A stretch of 64,000 bases of DNA, from contig CALCJF010000038.1 in assembly GCA_937967375.1 (NCBI GenBank), positions 21,432-85,431 on the forward strand, in the 5' to 3' direction. The notes beneath the pieces are model-generated. The model was not told where the DNA came from and did not search any database. It saw only the letters and a list, made by a program, of their open reading frames with translations. Position numbers and translations under genes: made by a program. Shown here one piece after another: positions 45,482 to 53,859 of this stretch (position 1 is the stretch's first letter; each line of letters opens with the position of its first letter). Source of the DNA: an uncultured Leucobacter sp. (GTDB lineage: Bacteria; Actinomycetota; Actinomycetes; Actinomycetales; Microbacteriaceae).

Positions 45482-46470
45482 TCCGATACCTTTCGATTTC
45501 CCAGTTCAGCTGCTAGGTCGAAACGAATCCTGTTCAACCCACGAACCTCGCCTCCCACATTCCGCTTAGCGAAAGGGAGCGCATAGATATGAAATGGGTA
45601 CACCCCAAGACCCCGGTTGACGATTTCCGCCTTGATTAAGTCATGTTCTGCTTCGATAGCATCAGTCGCGCGTCGCTTCAGCTCGTGTTCGATGCCTTCG
45701 AGCGTCATATCCTCATACTTGAGATCGGTGACGTCGATCTCGTAGCCCACGAAGATTCCAAAGGCGTTGTGCTTCTTGACACTGCTCTCACTGCCGTCGG
45801 CCGGTGGTAGCAAGATCGCGGCCAGGGTGTCGAGTGTGCCCTGGTCAACCGCTTCTTTGAGGAGCTCAGATTGCACCAACCAAGTGTCAAAGTTGAAGCC
45901 TTCATCATGCACTTTGCCAACCGACTTCAATGCCGCTTGGATGCCAAGTCTCGCGCTAGAGCCTACTTTTCCCGAATCGCCATACATCTTTGATTCCCCG
46001 AAGATCAGCTGATAGGTGTCATCATTGATGCGGAGCAAGTGCACGCCGTCCGAGCCATACACATAGTGCTTCGGGCTTGTCTTGAGCTCCATCTTCGAGA
46101 GGATTTTCGGTGCCTCTAGGTATCCCTCGAGCAGCGAGTAGAGGATCACTTCGCCACCCTCACCCGCGAGATCATCCGGCTTGCGGAACTGCGACTGTAC
46201 TTTGCTGGCCACCTCCATTATGAGACTTGGGTCGTCGAGCACCTTCTGATAGTTCAAGCGAGACAGAACGTATGCGACACTATTTCCTTTCAACTCACGA
46301 TATAGCCCTGTGAGATCGAAGTCTCCGTTCGATATCTTCAGAATGTGCAAGTGCAGATTCGTCTTCGTCTGCAAAGCAACGCTCGTAGGCTCATAGAAGA
46401 GTGCGTTGAATCTCGCGCGATTTGCCGCGAGCAAGGAAAGCGGCAACGGCTGCTCTGGCGCCTCACTCAT
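45478..46470 (-). CDS. hamA: HamA nuclease (DUF1837) of a Hachiman defence system
   Basis: A 330-residue DUF1837 protein, the effector nuclease of Hachiman. Residues 102-165 hold the family core: AGEGGEVILYSLLEGYL, KTSPKHYVYGSDGVHLL with D141, and IFGESKMY with E159 and K161, which together make a PD-(D/E)XK-type site. Once released by HamB it degrades DNA in the infected cell. The gene lies upstream of hamB with a 4-base overlap. Both run toward the type II restriction genes, so this end of the island is a compact defence block next to the tRNA attachment site. Confidence 0.87.
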   Translation of the reverse strand: MSEAPEQPLPLSLLAANRARFNALFYEPTSVALQTKTNLHLHILKISNGDFDLTGLYRELKGNSVAYVLSRLNYQKVLDDPSLIMEVASKVQSQFRKPDDLAGEGGEVILYSLLEGYLEAPKILSKMELKTSPKHYVYGSDGVHLLRINDDTYQLIFGESKMYGDSGKVGSSARLGIQAALKSVGKVHDEGFNFDTWLVQSELLKEAVDQGTLDTLAAILLPPADGSESSVKKHNAFGIFVGYEIDVTDLKYEDMTLEGIEHELKRRATDAIEAEHDLIKAEIVNRGLGVYPFHIYALPFAKRNVGGEVRGLNRIRFDLAAELGNRKVSE

Positions 46471-47145
46471 TTAGGGCCTTCCCCCGCGGCTGACGGTTCC
46501 AGGCCACGGCAGAACGATGGAATCGTATCGGTTTCTATTCCGCATGCACATAGTCATGTAGTGAGTTCTCTTTCGCGCACCATTGCGGTCTCGTTGGGTC
46601 GACGTAGTTCCTACCGTACCGGTGAATCCGAACAAGGAAGGTCACTATGACACGCTCTACCTGGCGGTGCGGCCAGAGCGGATAGTATGACGGCCCGCTC
46701 TCGTGAGCGTGCACGGCATTCCGGATGGCGAAGGCGCAGCGCAACCTTGGGTCCTCATCGCAGTCCGCTTCATCGCCGATGCGAGGGGTCCGCCCATGCA
46801 GCGCTGAGGACAAAGCGTTCTCCGTAAGCGCGGCGCATACGTGCGACGAGAGCCTTCGAGGTGGCCCGAACGCAGGCTCCAAGCGCGCAACTTAAAAACC
46901 AGCATCTGGTGAGCAGTGGGCCCCGCTGTGCGCCACAATGAAGGAGGTGTAACCGCACTTGAGCGGCCGCCAAAAAGTCACCATAAATTCCGTTCCGAGG
47001 GTTGCGCATGAAGAAGCCGACGTTGCGAAGTTAGTGGGCCAATCTAGTGGCCGACGTCCCGCAACGCATGAAATCGGTGACGCGCTGTGCAACGTATGGA
47101 AAGAAAAACCCTGGTCAATTGATGGAAAGCGGTTAGTCCGTCTGC
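46471..47145. other. Non-coding right end of the island
   Basis: About 675 bases between the hamA start and the tRNA fragment. Open frames on both strands lack good starts or family similarity; the longest (46535..46882, minus) begins only at TTG. The stretch next to the att site probably contains integrase arm-binding sites and the hamA promoter, but I can point to no specific motif. Confidence 0.5.
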
Positions 47146-47190
47146 CTGGGGGTCAAGGGGTCGCAGGTTCAAATCCTGTCAGCCCGACCA
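47146..47190 (+). other. Island attachment site: 3' part of tRNA-Pro(GGG)
   Basis: The 45 bases run from the anticodon loop (CTGGGGG, anticodon GGG) through TCAAG, the T arm (GCAGG TTCAAAT CCTGT) and CAGCCCG to ACCA. The sequence just before (GTCCGTCTGC) cannot pair with TCAAG and is not tRNA. This is therefore the duplicated 3' end left by integration, with the whole tRNA gene expected at the far left end of the island, outside the window. Confidence 0.82.
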
Positions 47191-47191
47191 C

Positions 47192-47228
47192 AAAAGTCGC
47201 GGAAACTCAAGGGTTTCCGCGACTTTTT
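47192..47228 (+). terminator. Rho-independent terminator of the tRNA-Pro locus
   Basis: A 15-bp perfect stem (AAAAGTCGCGGAAAC with GTTTCCGCGACTTTT) and TTTTT run, directly after the tRNA CCA. It marks the start of native chromosome. Confidence 0.88.
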
Positions 47229-47548
47229 CGTTGGTGAGATTTGATCCGGTCATCACAAACCCCTCTCTTTGCTTGCTCCGGCCGCTCTGCTCCGGCAGCC
47301 ACCCGCTACTTGCGGTCGTGCACGGTTCTTTGAAGCTCGCCTGGTCTACGGGGATACCGAAGGCACCGCAGAGAAAAGGAAGCCGAGTCGATCACCGTTT
47401 CGGCACCGCGTGCAGCGCGGAGGGAACACCGTCCTCCGTGGGTTCGTACGGCTTAGACACCCACCCGGCTTCCTGCAAGCATCCGGCGTCACGTCGGAAA
47501 AGGTCCGTCATGCTCCCAGACTACCGAGCAGTCTCACCAGGCAGCCCG
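47229..47548. other. Intergenic region after the attachment site
   Basis: About 320 bases with no gene I can support. A minus-strand frame at 47392..47511 could encode 39 residues (MTDLFRRDAGCLQEAGWVSK and so on), but there is no family match and no clear ribosome binding site. Confidence 0.4.
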
Positions 47549-48397
47549 TCACGTGGTTGCGCCGGTGTTGGCCCTTTCCAGTGTCGACAACTTCGCTTCG
47601 ATCGTCTCGAGGCCGATGTTCCCACAGCCGACCAGGGTGAGCTTGCGCAGCCGGGGAAGGTCGTTGATGAAGGCGATGCTGGTGATCTTCTTGCAGTACT
47701 GGATGTCTAGGATCTCCAGCCGTCGCAAAGACCCAAGTTCGGAGATGTCGCTCAGAGAGGTGAGGTTCTTTAGCCGCAACGACTCAAGCTGAGGGAGCGC
47801 GCTGATGCCGGTGATGCTCGTCAGCGCGCGTCCGCCGAGCAGTCCAAGTCGGCGAAGCCCGGTCGGTTCAACGAGGCGGAAGATCCCCTCATCCGTGGGC
47901 ACGTTCAACAGGTTAAATTCTTCCAACGGCAGTTCGAGCGCTTGCCGCACGTTGTTCAGAGATCTTTGCGGGTAGAGGGAGAGCGCCCGGAGCCGGGGGA
48001 AGTGCTCGTTCTTGAAACGGAAGGGTCCGCCGACGTAGAGGGTCTGCAGGTTCGGCACCACGACATCCGGCCACACGAGGGATCGATCGCTGAGGTGCAC
48101 CGAGAGCTCTTCCAGACTCTCGGGGAGATCGCCCTGCTGCAATTCGGTGACGACAGCGGGAAGGAGATTGCCTGGGCCGATGCTAAGGGACTTCAGGTTC
48201 GTCATCGCTGTGATGATCTCGGGGAGACGGTCGATGGGCCCGTCATGGGGAGACCAGAGGTGCACATCGGTGACGCGTGAGAGATGCTCGGTGTCGTAGG
48301 GCTGGTCGTAGAACACGAGGTCCCTGGTCCGCGCGTCGAACTGCTCTCGGTGCGCGCTGTGCAGCACCACGACCCGCTTCGTAGTTGACACACTCAT
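47549..48397 (-). CDS. Leucine-rich-repeat protein
   Basis: A 282-residue protein with no signal peptide. From about residue 60 it shows repeated leucine-rich units of 20 to 24 residues (MTNLKSLSIGPGN, LPQLESLRLKNL, LRRLEILDIQYC, LPRLRKLTLVGC). Such repeats form a curved protein-binding surface. ATG 48397 has GAGGTG seven bases upstream; the longer frame to 48604 has no such support. It is the first chromosomal gene beside the island junction and is divergent from the next gene pair. Its partner and role are unknown; immunity or toxin-related roles are common for cytoplasmic LRR proteins of this size but unproved here. Confidence 0.75.
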   Translation of the reverse strand: MSVSTTKRVVVLHSAHREQFDARTRDLVFYDQPYDTEHLSRVTDVHLWSPHDGPIDRLPEIITAMTNLKSLSIGPGNLLPAVVTELQQGDLPESLEELSVHLSDRSLVWPDVVVPNLQTLYVGGPFRFKNEHFPRLRALSLYPQRSLNNVRQALELPLEEFNLLNVPTDEGIFRLVEPTGLRRLGLLGGRALTSITGISALPQLESLRLKNLTSLSDISELGSLRRLEILDIQYCKKITSIAFINDLPRLRKLTLVGCGNIGLETIEAKLSTLERANTGATT

Positions 48398-48541
48398 ACG
48401 TTCACCTCTGAATCCGCCGGCCACCGTCCACGCCACGACCCAGACTAACGCCGCACGCGTCGTACTTCCTGCCGCGGCGCGCGAGTCCCGCAGCGCCTGC
48501 GCACGCTTCCGGCGCCTCCCGGAAGTCGAGATAATGAAAGG

Positions 48542-49228
48542 GTGACATCGAATCAGGAGGTCGTGACCTACGACGGATTGCCATCCTCGGCGGGCGGTGC
48601 GCACTCCCTGCGCATAAAGAATCCCCGTGCAGCCTTCGAGTGTGTCCAGGCCTTCGTAGATGCCGCCGTGCTGATTGTCGGAGCACCGGAGCTATCCTTC
48701 CGTCTCTGGAACGGAGGCCCACTCGAGGCTGCAGACCGCTTCGAATCGTTCGCGGCAGCGCACTTCGGCGGACCGCAGAGTCGCCAGCGCACGCACACCC
48801 AATGGCGGGTTCGCTCAGATGACGTTGATGCAACACTCGACGCCCTGAGTGATGCCGGCCCGAGAGCGGTGACCGGTCACGGGCATCCGCTGGCCTCGCT
48901 GGTATGGAACGCCCAGGTTGCTCTGGTCGACCCTGGGACAGAAGCCTCGTACGAGGGGATCGGTGCCGATGCGTTCGGCCGGTTCGCAGTGGATGGCTAT
49001 GGACGACTCCTCGGCACGTCCGGGGTGCGTGCCACATTCGGCACTACAGCCTCGTCGCTCTCGCTCTGGCTCGCGTTTCCCGCCGGGGACCGGTTGCATG
49101 ATGCTGCCGCTCATGTGCAGCAGCATCTGCCTTTTCGGATGTCTGCGAAGCACTGGCGACGGTGGCTTGCTACCAAAGATGGCCAGTCGTACCGTGCGGT
49201 CAAGATCACGTCGCCGCTGAAGTCATGA
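48542..49228 (+). CDS. Hypothetical protein, coupled to the next gene
   Basis: A 228-residue soluble protein with no family I can name. It has a mixed alpha/beta pattern with a basic C-terminus (MSAKHWRRWLATKDGQSYRAVKITS). The GTG start lies 144 bases from the divergent LRR gene. Its stop overlaps the ATG of the next gene (ATGA at 49225..49228), so the two proteins probably work together. The pair next to an LRR gene may be a toxin, immunity or surface-sensing unit, but nothing in the sequence proves it. Confidence 0.6.
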   Translation: MTSNQEVVTYDGLPSSAGGAHSLRIKNPRAAFECVQAFVDAAVLIVGAPELSFRLWNGGPLEAADRFESFAAAHFGGPQSRQRTHTQWRVRSDDVDATLDALSDAGPRAVTGHGHPLASLVWNAQVALVDPGTEASYEGIGADAFGRFAVDGYGRLLGTSGVRATFGTTASSLSLWLAFPAGDRLHDAAAHVQQHLPFRMSAKHWRRWLATKDGQSYRAVKITSPLKS

Positions 49229-50775
49229 GCACGCTGTCGAAGGCCATCGACGCGGGCCGCGATATTCTGCGAACCGTGGGAATCCGGCCAACTCAGACGC
49301 CTGCTGACATGCACGAACTTCGCGTTCCGGTGGCGGAAGACGCGCCGCATCACTTTCCCACTGCCACGGTGCTGCTGGACAGCCGCGTCCTGCTCACCTC
49401 CTGGGTCGAGGGCCGCGCCACGCACCGACTTGGCGTACTCGACCTCCGCACTGGGCAATGGCGCGTGCTACCAGGGCTCCGCGGGATGCTGCGCGACGCG
49501 CTCGCCTTACCCCATCAACGTGCGCTGATATTGACCGACTACGCGCTGACCGAGATCGACGTGACCACGTTGAAGCCTACTCGCCGATTGACCGCGGGGA
49601 TCGGCAAGAACAACACCTACCTCCGGCGCGATGGAGATGACGTCGTCGCGGTCGGAAACGCCTCTGCTGTAATGGAATCTCTGGTGTCGTTATCAACGAT
49701 GACCATGTTGAAGCGGAGACGTCGAAGTCCGCATCCGAAGGACACGATTACCGAGGATGCAGCACGAGCAGGCGTTGCGCGCATCCTGCAGCGCTGCCAA
49801 GGGCTGCTGATCGCCGCCACGGAGACCCGCGACTCGGCTCCCCAACGCCTACTCATACTCTCTGAGGAGGACTTCTCGGAGTTCGCCTCCGCCGACTTCC
49901 CGCTCGGGCTGAACAGTGCGCACATCTTCAGTGACGGCGTGATCGCCGCAGGGCCAGATATCGGACGCGCACGCAAGCTCACGACGATGCCCGGGTTGAT
50001 CCCGCGCGATTCCGATTCGGTTCTTCTGCCCCTCACCGAGCTAGTGCTCACAGCGAACGAATCGGCCTCGAGCCTTCTAAAGAAAAGCTCCCAAGGAAAT
50101 CCGCCACGCAGCATCCGTCGTGACCACCGACTCGAAGCGGGCGACGAACTGTCTGATGTGACGGTCAGGCGAGTCACATTGGAGAACTGCGTTGCCGCAC
50201 GCGCAACGGAACGCCATGAGCGCCCCCGGATCACTCGTGCGCACGTCACCGACCTGGAGCTGCGATCCAGCTCCATCAACGGCGCCGTCCTCGAAGACGT
50301 CACAATTGACGGTCTGCGGTGTACGCATGGTTCGGGGTTTCTCTTCGGCTGCGAACTCCGCCGTGTCACACTGAGGGGACGTGTGAGCGGCCTGATCCTC
50401 AACTCGACCCTCGATGACCCCGACACAGAAACGACCGCCCGTTACGCTCAGTGGCACCGCGAACGCATGCAGGACCCCGAGTGGATGCTCGATCTCACCG
50501 ACGCAACCGGGGACATCACCATCCGCGGATACCCGTCACGGCTCATACGCCGAAACCCCGAGCTCCAGGCTGTCGTCACAGCCGAGGCGGCCCGCACTCT
50601 CGACTGGCGAGCAGTCGACCCAGGACGCTCATCACTCAGGATCCTCCTCCACGAACTCGTCCGATCCGATTGGGAAGATGTGACCCTCGTCGCTGAGTCT
50701 CGTGGCGCGCGCGCCCGCGACGACCTCCGCTACATCCAGCAACTGCGGGCACTGGGCATCGCGCAGACCGACTGA
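49225..50775 (+). CDS. Hypothetical protein, propeller-like start and repeat-rich end
   Basis: A 516-residue cytoplasmic protein. The first 280 residues have short repeated strands (VLLDSRVLLTSW, RLGVLDLRTGQWRVL, RALILTDYALTEIDVTTLKPTR) like a beta-propeller. Residues about 310-400 contain pentapeptide-like strands (VTVRRVTLENCVAA, ITRAHVTDLELRSSSINGAVLEDVTIDGL) that suggest a beta-solenoid. It is translationally coupled to the upstream gene. No enzyme motif is visible. I give no function. Confidence 0.6.
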   Translation: MSTLSKAIDAGRDILRTVGIRPTQTPADMHELRVPVAEDAPHHFPTATVLLDSRVLLTSWVEGRATHRLGVLDLRTGQWRVLPGLRGMLRDALALPHQRALILTDYALTEIDVTTLKPTRRLTAGIGKNNTYLRRDGDDVVAVGNASAVMESLVSLSTMTMLKRRRRSPHPKDTITEDAARAGVARILQRCQGLLIAATETRDSAPQRLLILSEEDFSEFASADFPLGLNSAHIFSDGVIAAGPDIGRARKLTTMPGLIPRDSDSVLLPLTELVLTANESASSLLKKSSQGNPPRSIRRDHRLEAGDELSDVTVRRVTLENCVAARATERHERPRITRAHVTDLELRSSSINGAVLEDVTIDGLRCTHGSGFLFGCELRRVTLRGRVSGLILNSTLDDPDTETTARYAQWHRERMQDPEWMLDLTDATGDITIRGYPSRLIRRNPELQAVVTAEAARTLDWRAVDPGRSSLRILLHELVRSDWEDVTLVAESRGARARDDLRYIQQLRALGIAQTD

Positions 50776-50822
50776 TCAGACAAAACTGATGAGTCGGCCA
50801 GACAAAGGGCTACCATGAATGA

Positions 50823-51308
50823 GTGTTCAACGTCACCTACCCGGAGGTAGGCGCGACCGCTGGCGAGCTGCCAACCGGCTACCGTCATGTGCGCACCGAG
50901 CGGATCATCGGGCATGGCCGCGAAACCTTTGAACGGGCATGCGACGATCTCTTCGCGGGCCAGGTTCAGCGCCGGGCCGGCGCCGAGGTGCGCCTATTGC
51001 ACAACCCACTTCGCCTGGGTACCCGCATAGATATGCGCCTGCGACTGGGCCCGCTGGTCTTCAAGGCCCCCTGCGTCGTCATCTGGGCCGAGCGAAGTGC
51101 AGACTTCTGCGGCTTTGCCTACGGCACCCTGCAAGGGCACCCCGAGCGTGGCGAAGAACGCTTCGAGCTGACCCTCGAGCCATCGGGAGGGGTGGTCTTT
51201 CGAATCGTCGCATTCTCGGCGCCGGCTCGCTGGTTCACACGTCTCGGTCGGCCGCTCGGTAACCTCGTGCAAGATCGAATAACGCGTAGGTATCTCGACG
51301 CTCTCTGA
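50823..51308 (+). CDS. DUF1990 family protein
   Basis: A 161-residue protein with the complete DUF1990 pattern: YPEVGATAGELPTGYRHVR at the start, IGHGRETFERACDDLF, and the signature FCGFAYGTLQGHPERGEERFELTLE near residues 98-122, ending in SAPARWFTRLGRPLGNLVQ. The function of the family is not established. GTG 50823 is the only start in this frame that retains the YxEVGAT motif. It is a single gene between the unknown pair and the convergent fusion gene. Confidence 0.85.
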   Translation: MFNVTYPEVGATAGELPTGYRHVRTERIIGHGRETFERACDDLFAGQVQRRAGAEVRLLHNPLRLGTRIDMRLRLGPLVFKAPCVVIWAERSADFCGFAYGTLQGHPERGEERFELTLEPSGGVVFRIVAFSAPARWFTRLGRPLGNLVQDRITRRYLDAL

Positions 51309-51357
51309 TGACCTGAGGTCATATGGAAGCGGCTGTAAGAGACTTTTCAGGCGGATC

Positions 51358-53646
51358 TCAGCGCCAGATAGCATCATCGCTGCCCCAAGCGTGCAGCGGC
51401 GATGCATACTCGGTGAGCGCCCCCGGAAAGACGAGAACAGGTGGCGCGCAAGTCACGGCCTGCCGGGTATGGTGTCGGTTTCCCTGAATCTGAAGCAGCT
51501 CCGTCGGGAGCGCCATCTGTTCGTCGGGGATGCCTTCAAATTCCGATCGGCCAGAGGCAAGAAACTCCTGCGCGATCCGCGCGAGACTGATATTGATCGA
51601 GTACGAACCGCCGCGTGATCGCTGCGCTCGAAGCGCCGTCGAGATGGCCGCTGCGAGAAAATGACCAGTTGAATGATCGAGCGCTTGAACAGGTAAGGCA
51701 CCGGGAGTCGCCCCGCCGTCGGTACTCTCGATGCGCGAGATGCCTGTCGCAGCCTGCACGAGGCTATCGAAACCACGATTCGCCGCGAGGGGGCCAGTTG
51801 TTCCCCACGCTGAGAGCTGCGCGACGACGATCCCCGGAAATCGCTCGCTGAGCGAGTCGAAATCGAGGCCGAACCGCGCGAGCGCCGTCGGCCGGTACCC
51901 GTGCACGACAACATCCGCATCCGTCAAGAGACCCTGCAACATCTGGAAGTCGTCACGATTGTCGAGATCGAGCAGCGCGCTGCGTTTCTCGTGACCAGTA
52001 TCAAGATGCTGAAACGCGGCCTCGGACAGACGCGGCGAATCAATACGAAGCACATCCGCACCCGCGACCGCAAGGTCTCGAGTCGCCACCGGACCCGCGA
52101 TCACTCGGGTGAGATCGAGCACGCGCACCCCCGAAAGCGGACGCCCTGTGAACGGCGCCCAAGCACGCGCTGCGCCATTGCCCACACGGCTGAGCTCAAC
52201 TATCGGGAGTTGCGCCAGAACCTCGTGTTGCGGGTGACTTCGCCATTCGGACGGATCTCGTACCGCGAACACGAGTGCGCCGGCCTTGGCGGCGCGATCC
52301 CCGATTTCAAATCGACTCCAGCCTCGCATCGCCGCCTCGACCTCGGATCTCTCGGCATCATGCGAGACGCCAAGCAGCTCAACGAGGCGCTCGGCGTGAT
52401 GTGGATAGTTTCCGTGCGTGCGCACCCACCCATCGCTGACCCTCCAGAAGCCTGAAAGTGGGGCCCAAATGGGTGGCGCCACGCTGTCGATGCGAAACAG
52501 CTTCTCGCTAGCGAAGGAGGCCTGCACGCGAGCCGGGTCTAAGGAGAACGAAAGCGACGCGATGTCAGTGCCACCTCGGTCCGCGCTGATGAGAGCTATG
52601 GCAAGTGATGACAACGCAACGCTGTCGTATGCGAGCTCGCCCACTCGCAGGTGCGAGTTCCACCGGGGCAGCACCGGTTCGGGGTCGAGTGCGGCGAGTT
52701 CCGCTCGGCCCAAACCAAGGGTGTCGGCCACGCGCCGCCCGACATGATGCAGCCTCGTTTCTGATCGCTTGCGCAGCGCGGCAATCACGGCAATCATGTC
52801 GTCACCTGCATGCCCGAGATTCGCAGCCTCCGCATACAGCTCCGAGCACACGTCGATCAGTGGGCTCGAGTTCGCAGCGCGCCGGGCCTTCTCCCCGATC
52901 AAGCGACTATTCTTCAGAACGTCAGGTATCGCCGCGTGCGGCGCCCAGTCTTGCAGCGCGAGCTTCTCGGTCTTGGCTCGAGATACCGCGGAGGCCATGG
53001 GTCCGGTGTCGAGCACACTGCGCAGTATCTCGAGATCGACGCCGTTCGTTTCTGCGAAATGGAACGACTCGGCGAGCCCAGTCACGAGTGTGATGAGAAA
53101 GGTGTTCACCGCGAGCTTGGTCGTAAGCGCGGTGGGCACTGGGCCGCAGCGAAACACCTTCGAACTAAAGAGTTCGATGAGCGGTTCGACCCGATCCAGC
53201 ACGCCCTCGTCGCCGGCGACCATCGAGACGAGGGTGCCTTCAAGAGCGGGCTGGCGGGAGCCCGATACCGGCGCCTCAACGTAGCATGCACCAGCAGCCT
53301 CGATACGCCGTGCCAACTGCGCAGAGTAGTGGGGAGCAACAGTGCTCATCAAGACAATAGTTCGCCCGGTGAGCGGCATCACACCGTCGAACCGCAGCAC
53401 CGAATCGATCGCGCGCTCGTCAGCAAGCATCACGAACACGATGCGAGTTCGCTCAAATACTTCTGCAGCCGTAGCGACCGAGATGGCCCCCGCTTCTTCC
53501 AACGGAACACAGGCCGAAGCCGTCCGATTCCACACAACCATCGGGAGCTTCGACTGCAGCCTCACTGCAATCGCCGATCCCATGATTCCGAGCCCGATAA
53601 AGCCGACAGCTTCGGGCAGCTCAGGCTCTGTCGAAGTTTCGTGCAT
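51358..53646 (-). CDS. Fusion of 3-hydroxyisobutyrate-type dehydrogenase and CaiB CoA-transferase
   Basis: A 762-residue two-domain enzyme. Residues 12-290 are a beta-hydroxyacid dehydrogenase: NAD-binding GFIGLGIMG, substrate loop EAPVSGSR and TKLAVNTFLITLV with the catalytic-type Lys. Residues about 310-750 are a class III (CaiB/BaiF) CoA-transferase, with the central block LSGVRVLDLTRVIAGPVATRDLAVAGADVLRID and VVAQLSAWG. The two activities are normally on separate proteins. Fusion suggests one pathway that activates an acid to its CoA ester and oxidises a hydroxyl group. No frameshift or internal stop is seen. ATG 53646 with GGGGGAGG six bases upstream is the likely start. Confidence 0.82.
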   Translation of the reverse strand: MHETSTEPELPEAVGFIGLGIMGSAIAVRLQSKLPMVVWNRTASACVPLEEAGAISVATAAEVFERTRIVFVMLADERAIDSVLRFDGVMPLTGRTIVLMSTVAPHYSAQLARRIEAAGACYVEAPVSGSRQPALEGTLVSMVAGDEGVLDRVEPLIELFSSKVFRCGPVPTALTTKLAVNTFLITLVTGLAESFHFAETNGVDLEILRSVLDTGPMASAVSRAKTEKLALQDWAPHAAIPDVLKNSRLIGEKARRAANSSPLIDVCSELYAEAANLGHAGDDMIAVIAALRKRSETRLHHVGRRVADTLGLGRAELAALDPEPVLPRWNSHLRVGELAYDSVALSSLAIALISADRGGTDIASLSFSLDPARVQASFASEKLFRIDSVAPPIWAPLSGFWRVSDGWVRTHGNYPHHAERLVELLGVSHDAERSEVEAAMRGWSRFEIGDRAAKAGALVFAVRDPSEWRSHPQHEVLAQLPIVELSRVGNGAARAWAPFTGRPLSGVRVLDLTRVIAGPVATRDLAVAGADVLRIDSPRLSEAAFQHLDTGHEKRSALLDLDNRDDFQMLQGLLTDADVVVHGYRPTALARFGLDFDSLSERFPGIVVAQLSAWGTTGPLAANRGFDSLVQAATGISRIESTDGGATPGALPVQALDHSTGHFLAAAISTALRAQRSRGGSYSINISLARIAQEFLASGRSEFEGIPDEQMALPTELLQIQGNRHHTRQAVTCAPPVLVFPGALTEYASPLHAWGSDDAIWR

Positions 53647-53829
53647 ATACACCTCCCCCGTCAGGGCGTCGAACGTATGTCAACTTGGTGAAACCAAGAC
53701 GCGTGCAGCCCCTACAGCAGTGGCCCGATCTCGATCAAACCTTACTGCGAGCGCAGATACCAGAGCCACCCTTCAATAAGTGGACTTGCGGCACGACCGA
53801 AACATCGAGCTCGGGTCTCGGAGGGCCGA

Positions 53830-53856
53830 GCGGGGTGCCACAGTGCGGCACCCCGC
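53830..53856 (-). terminator. Terminator of the GH3 operon
   Basis: A perfect 10-bp stem (GCGGGGTGCC with GGCACCCCGC) with a 7-base loop, immediately after the glucosidase stop. Confidence 0.7.
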
Positions 53857-53859
53857 TGC

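Noticed and set aside
46535..46882. Minus-strand frame of 115 codons with a protein-like C-terminus
   Set aside because: Starts only at TTG, has no methionine or binding site and no recognised family; may be a decayed gene but cannot be supported.
46959..47237. Plus-strand frame of 92 codons
   Set aside because: It runs through the tRNA tail and the terminator, so it is not a gene.
47392..47511. Possible 39-residue ORF on the minus strand
   Set aside because: No clear ribosome binding site and no similarity; kept only as a remark on the intergenic region.
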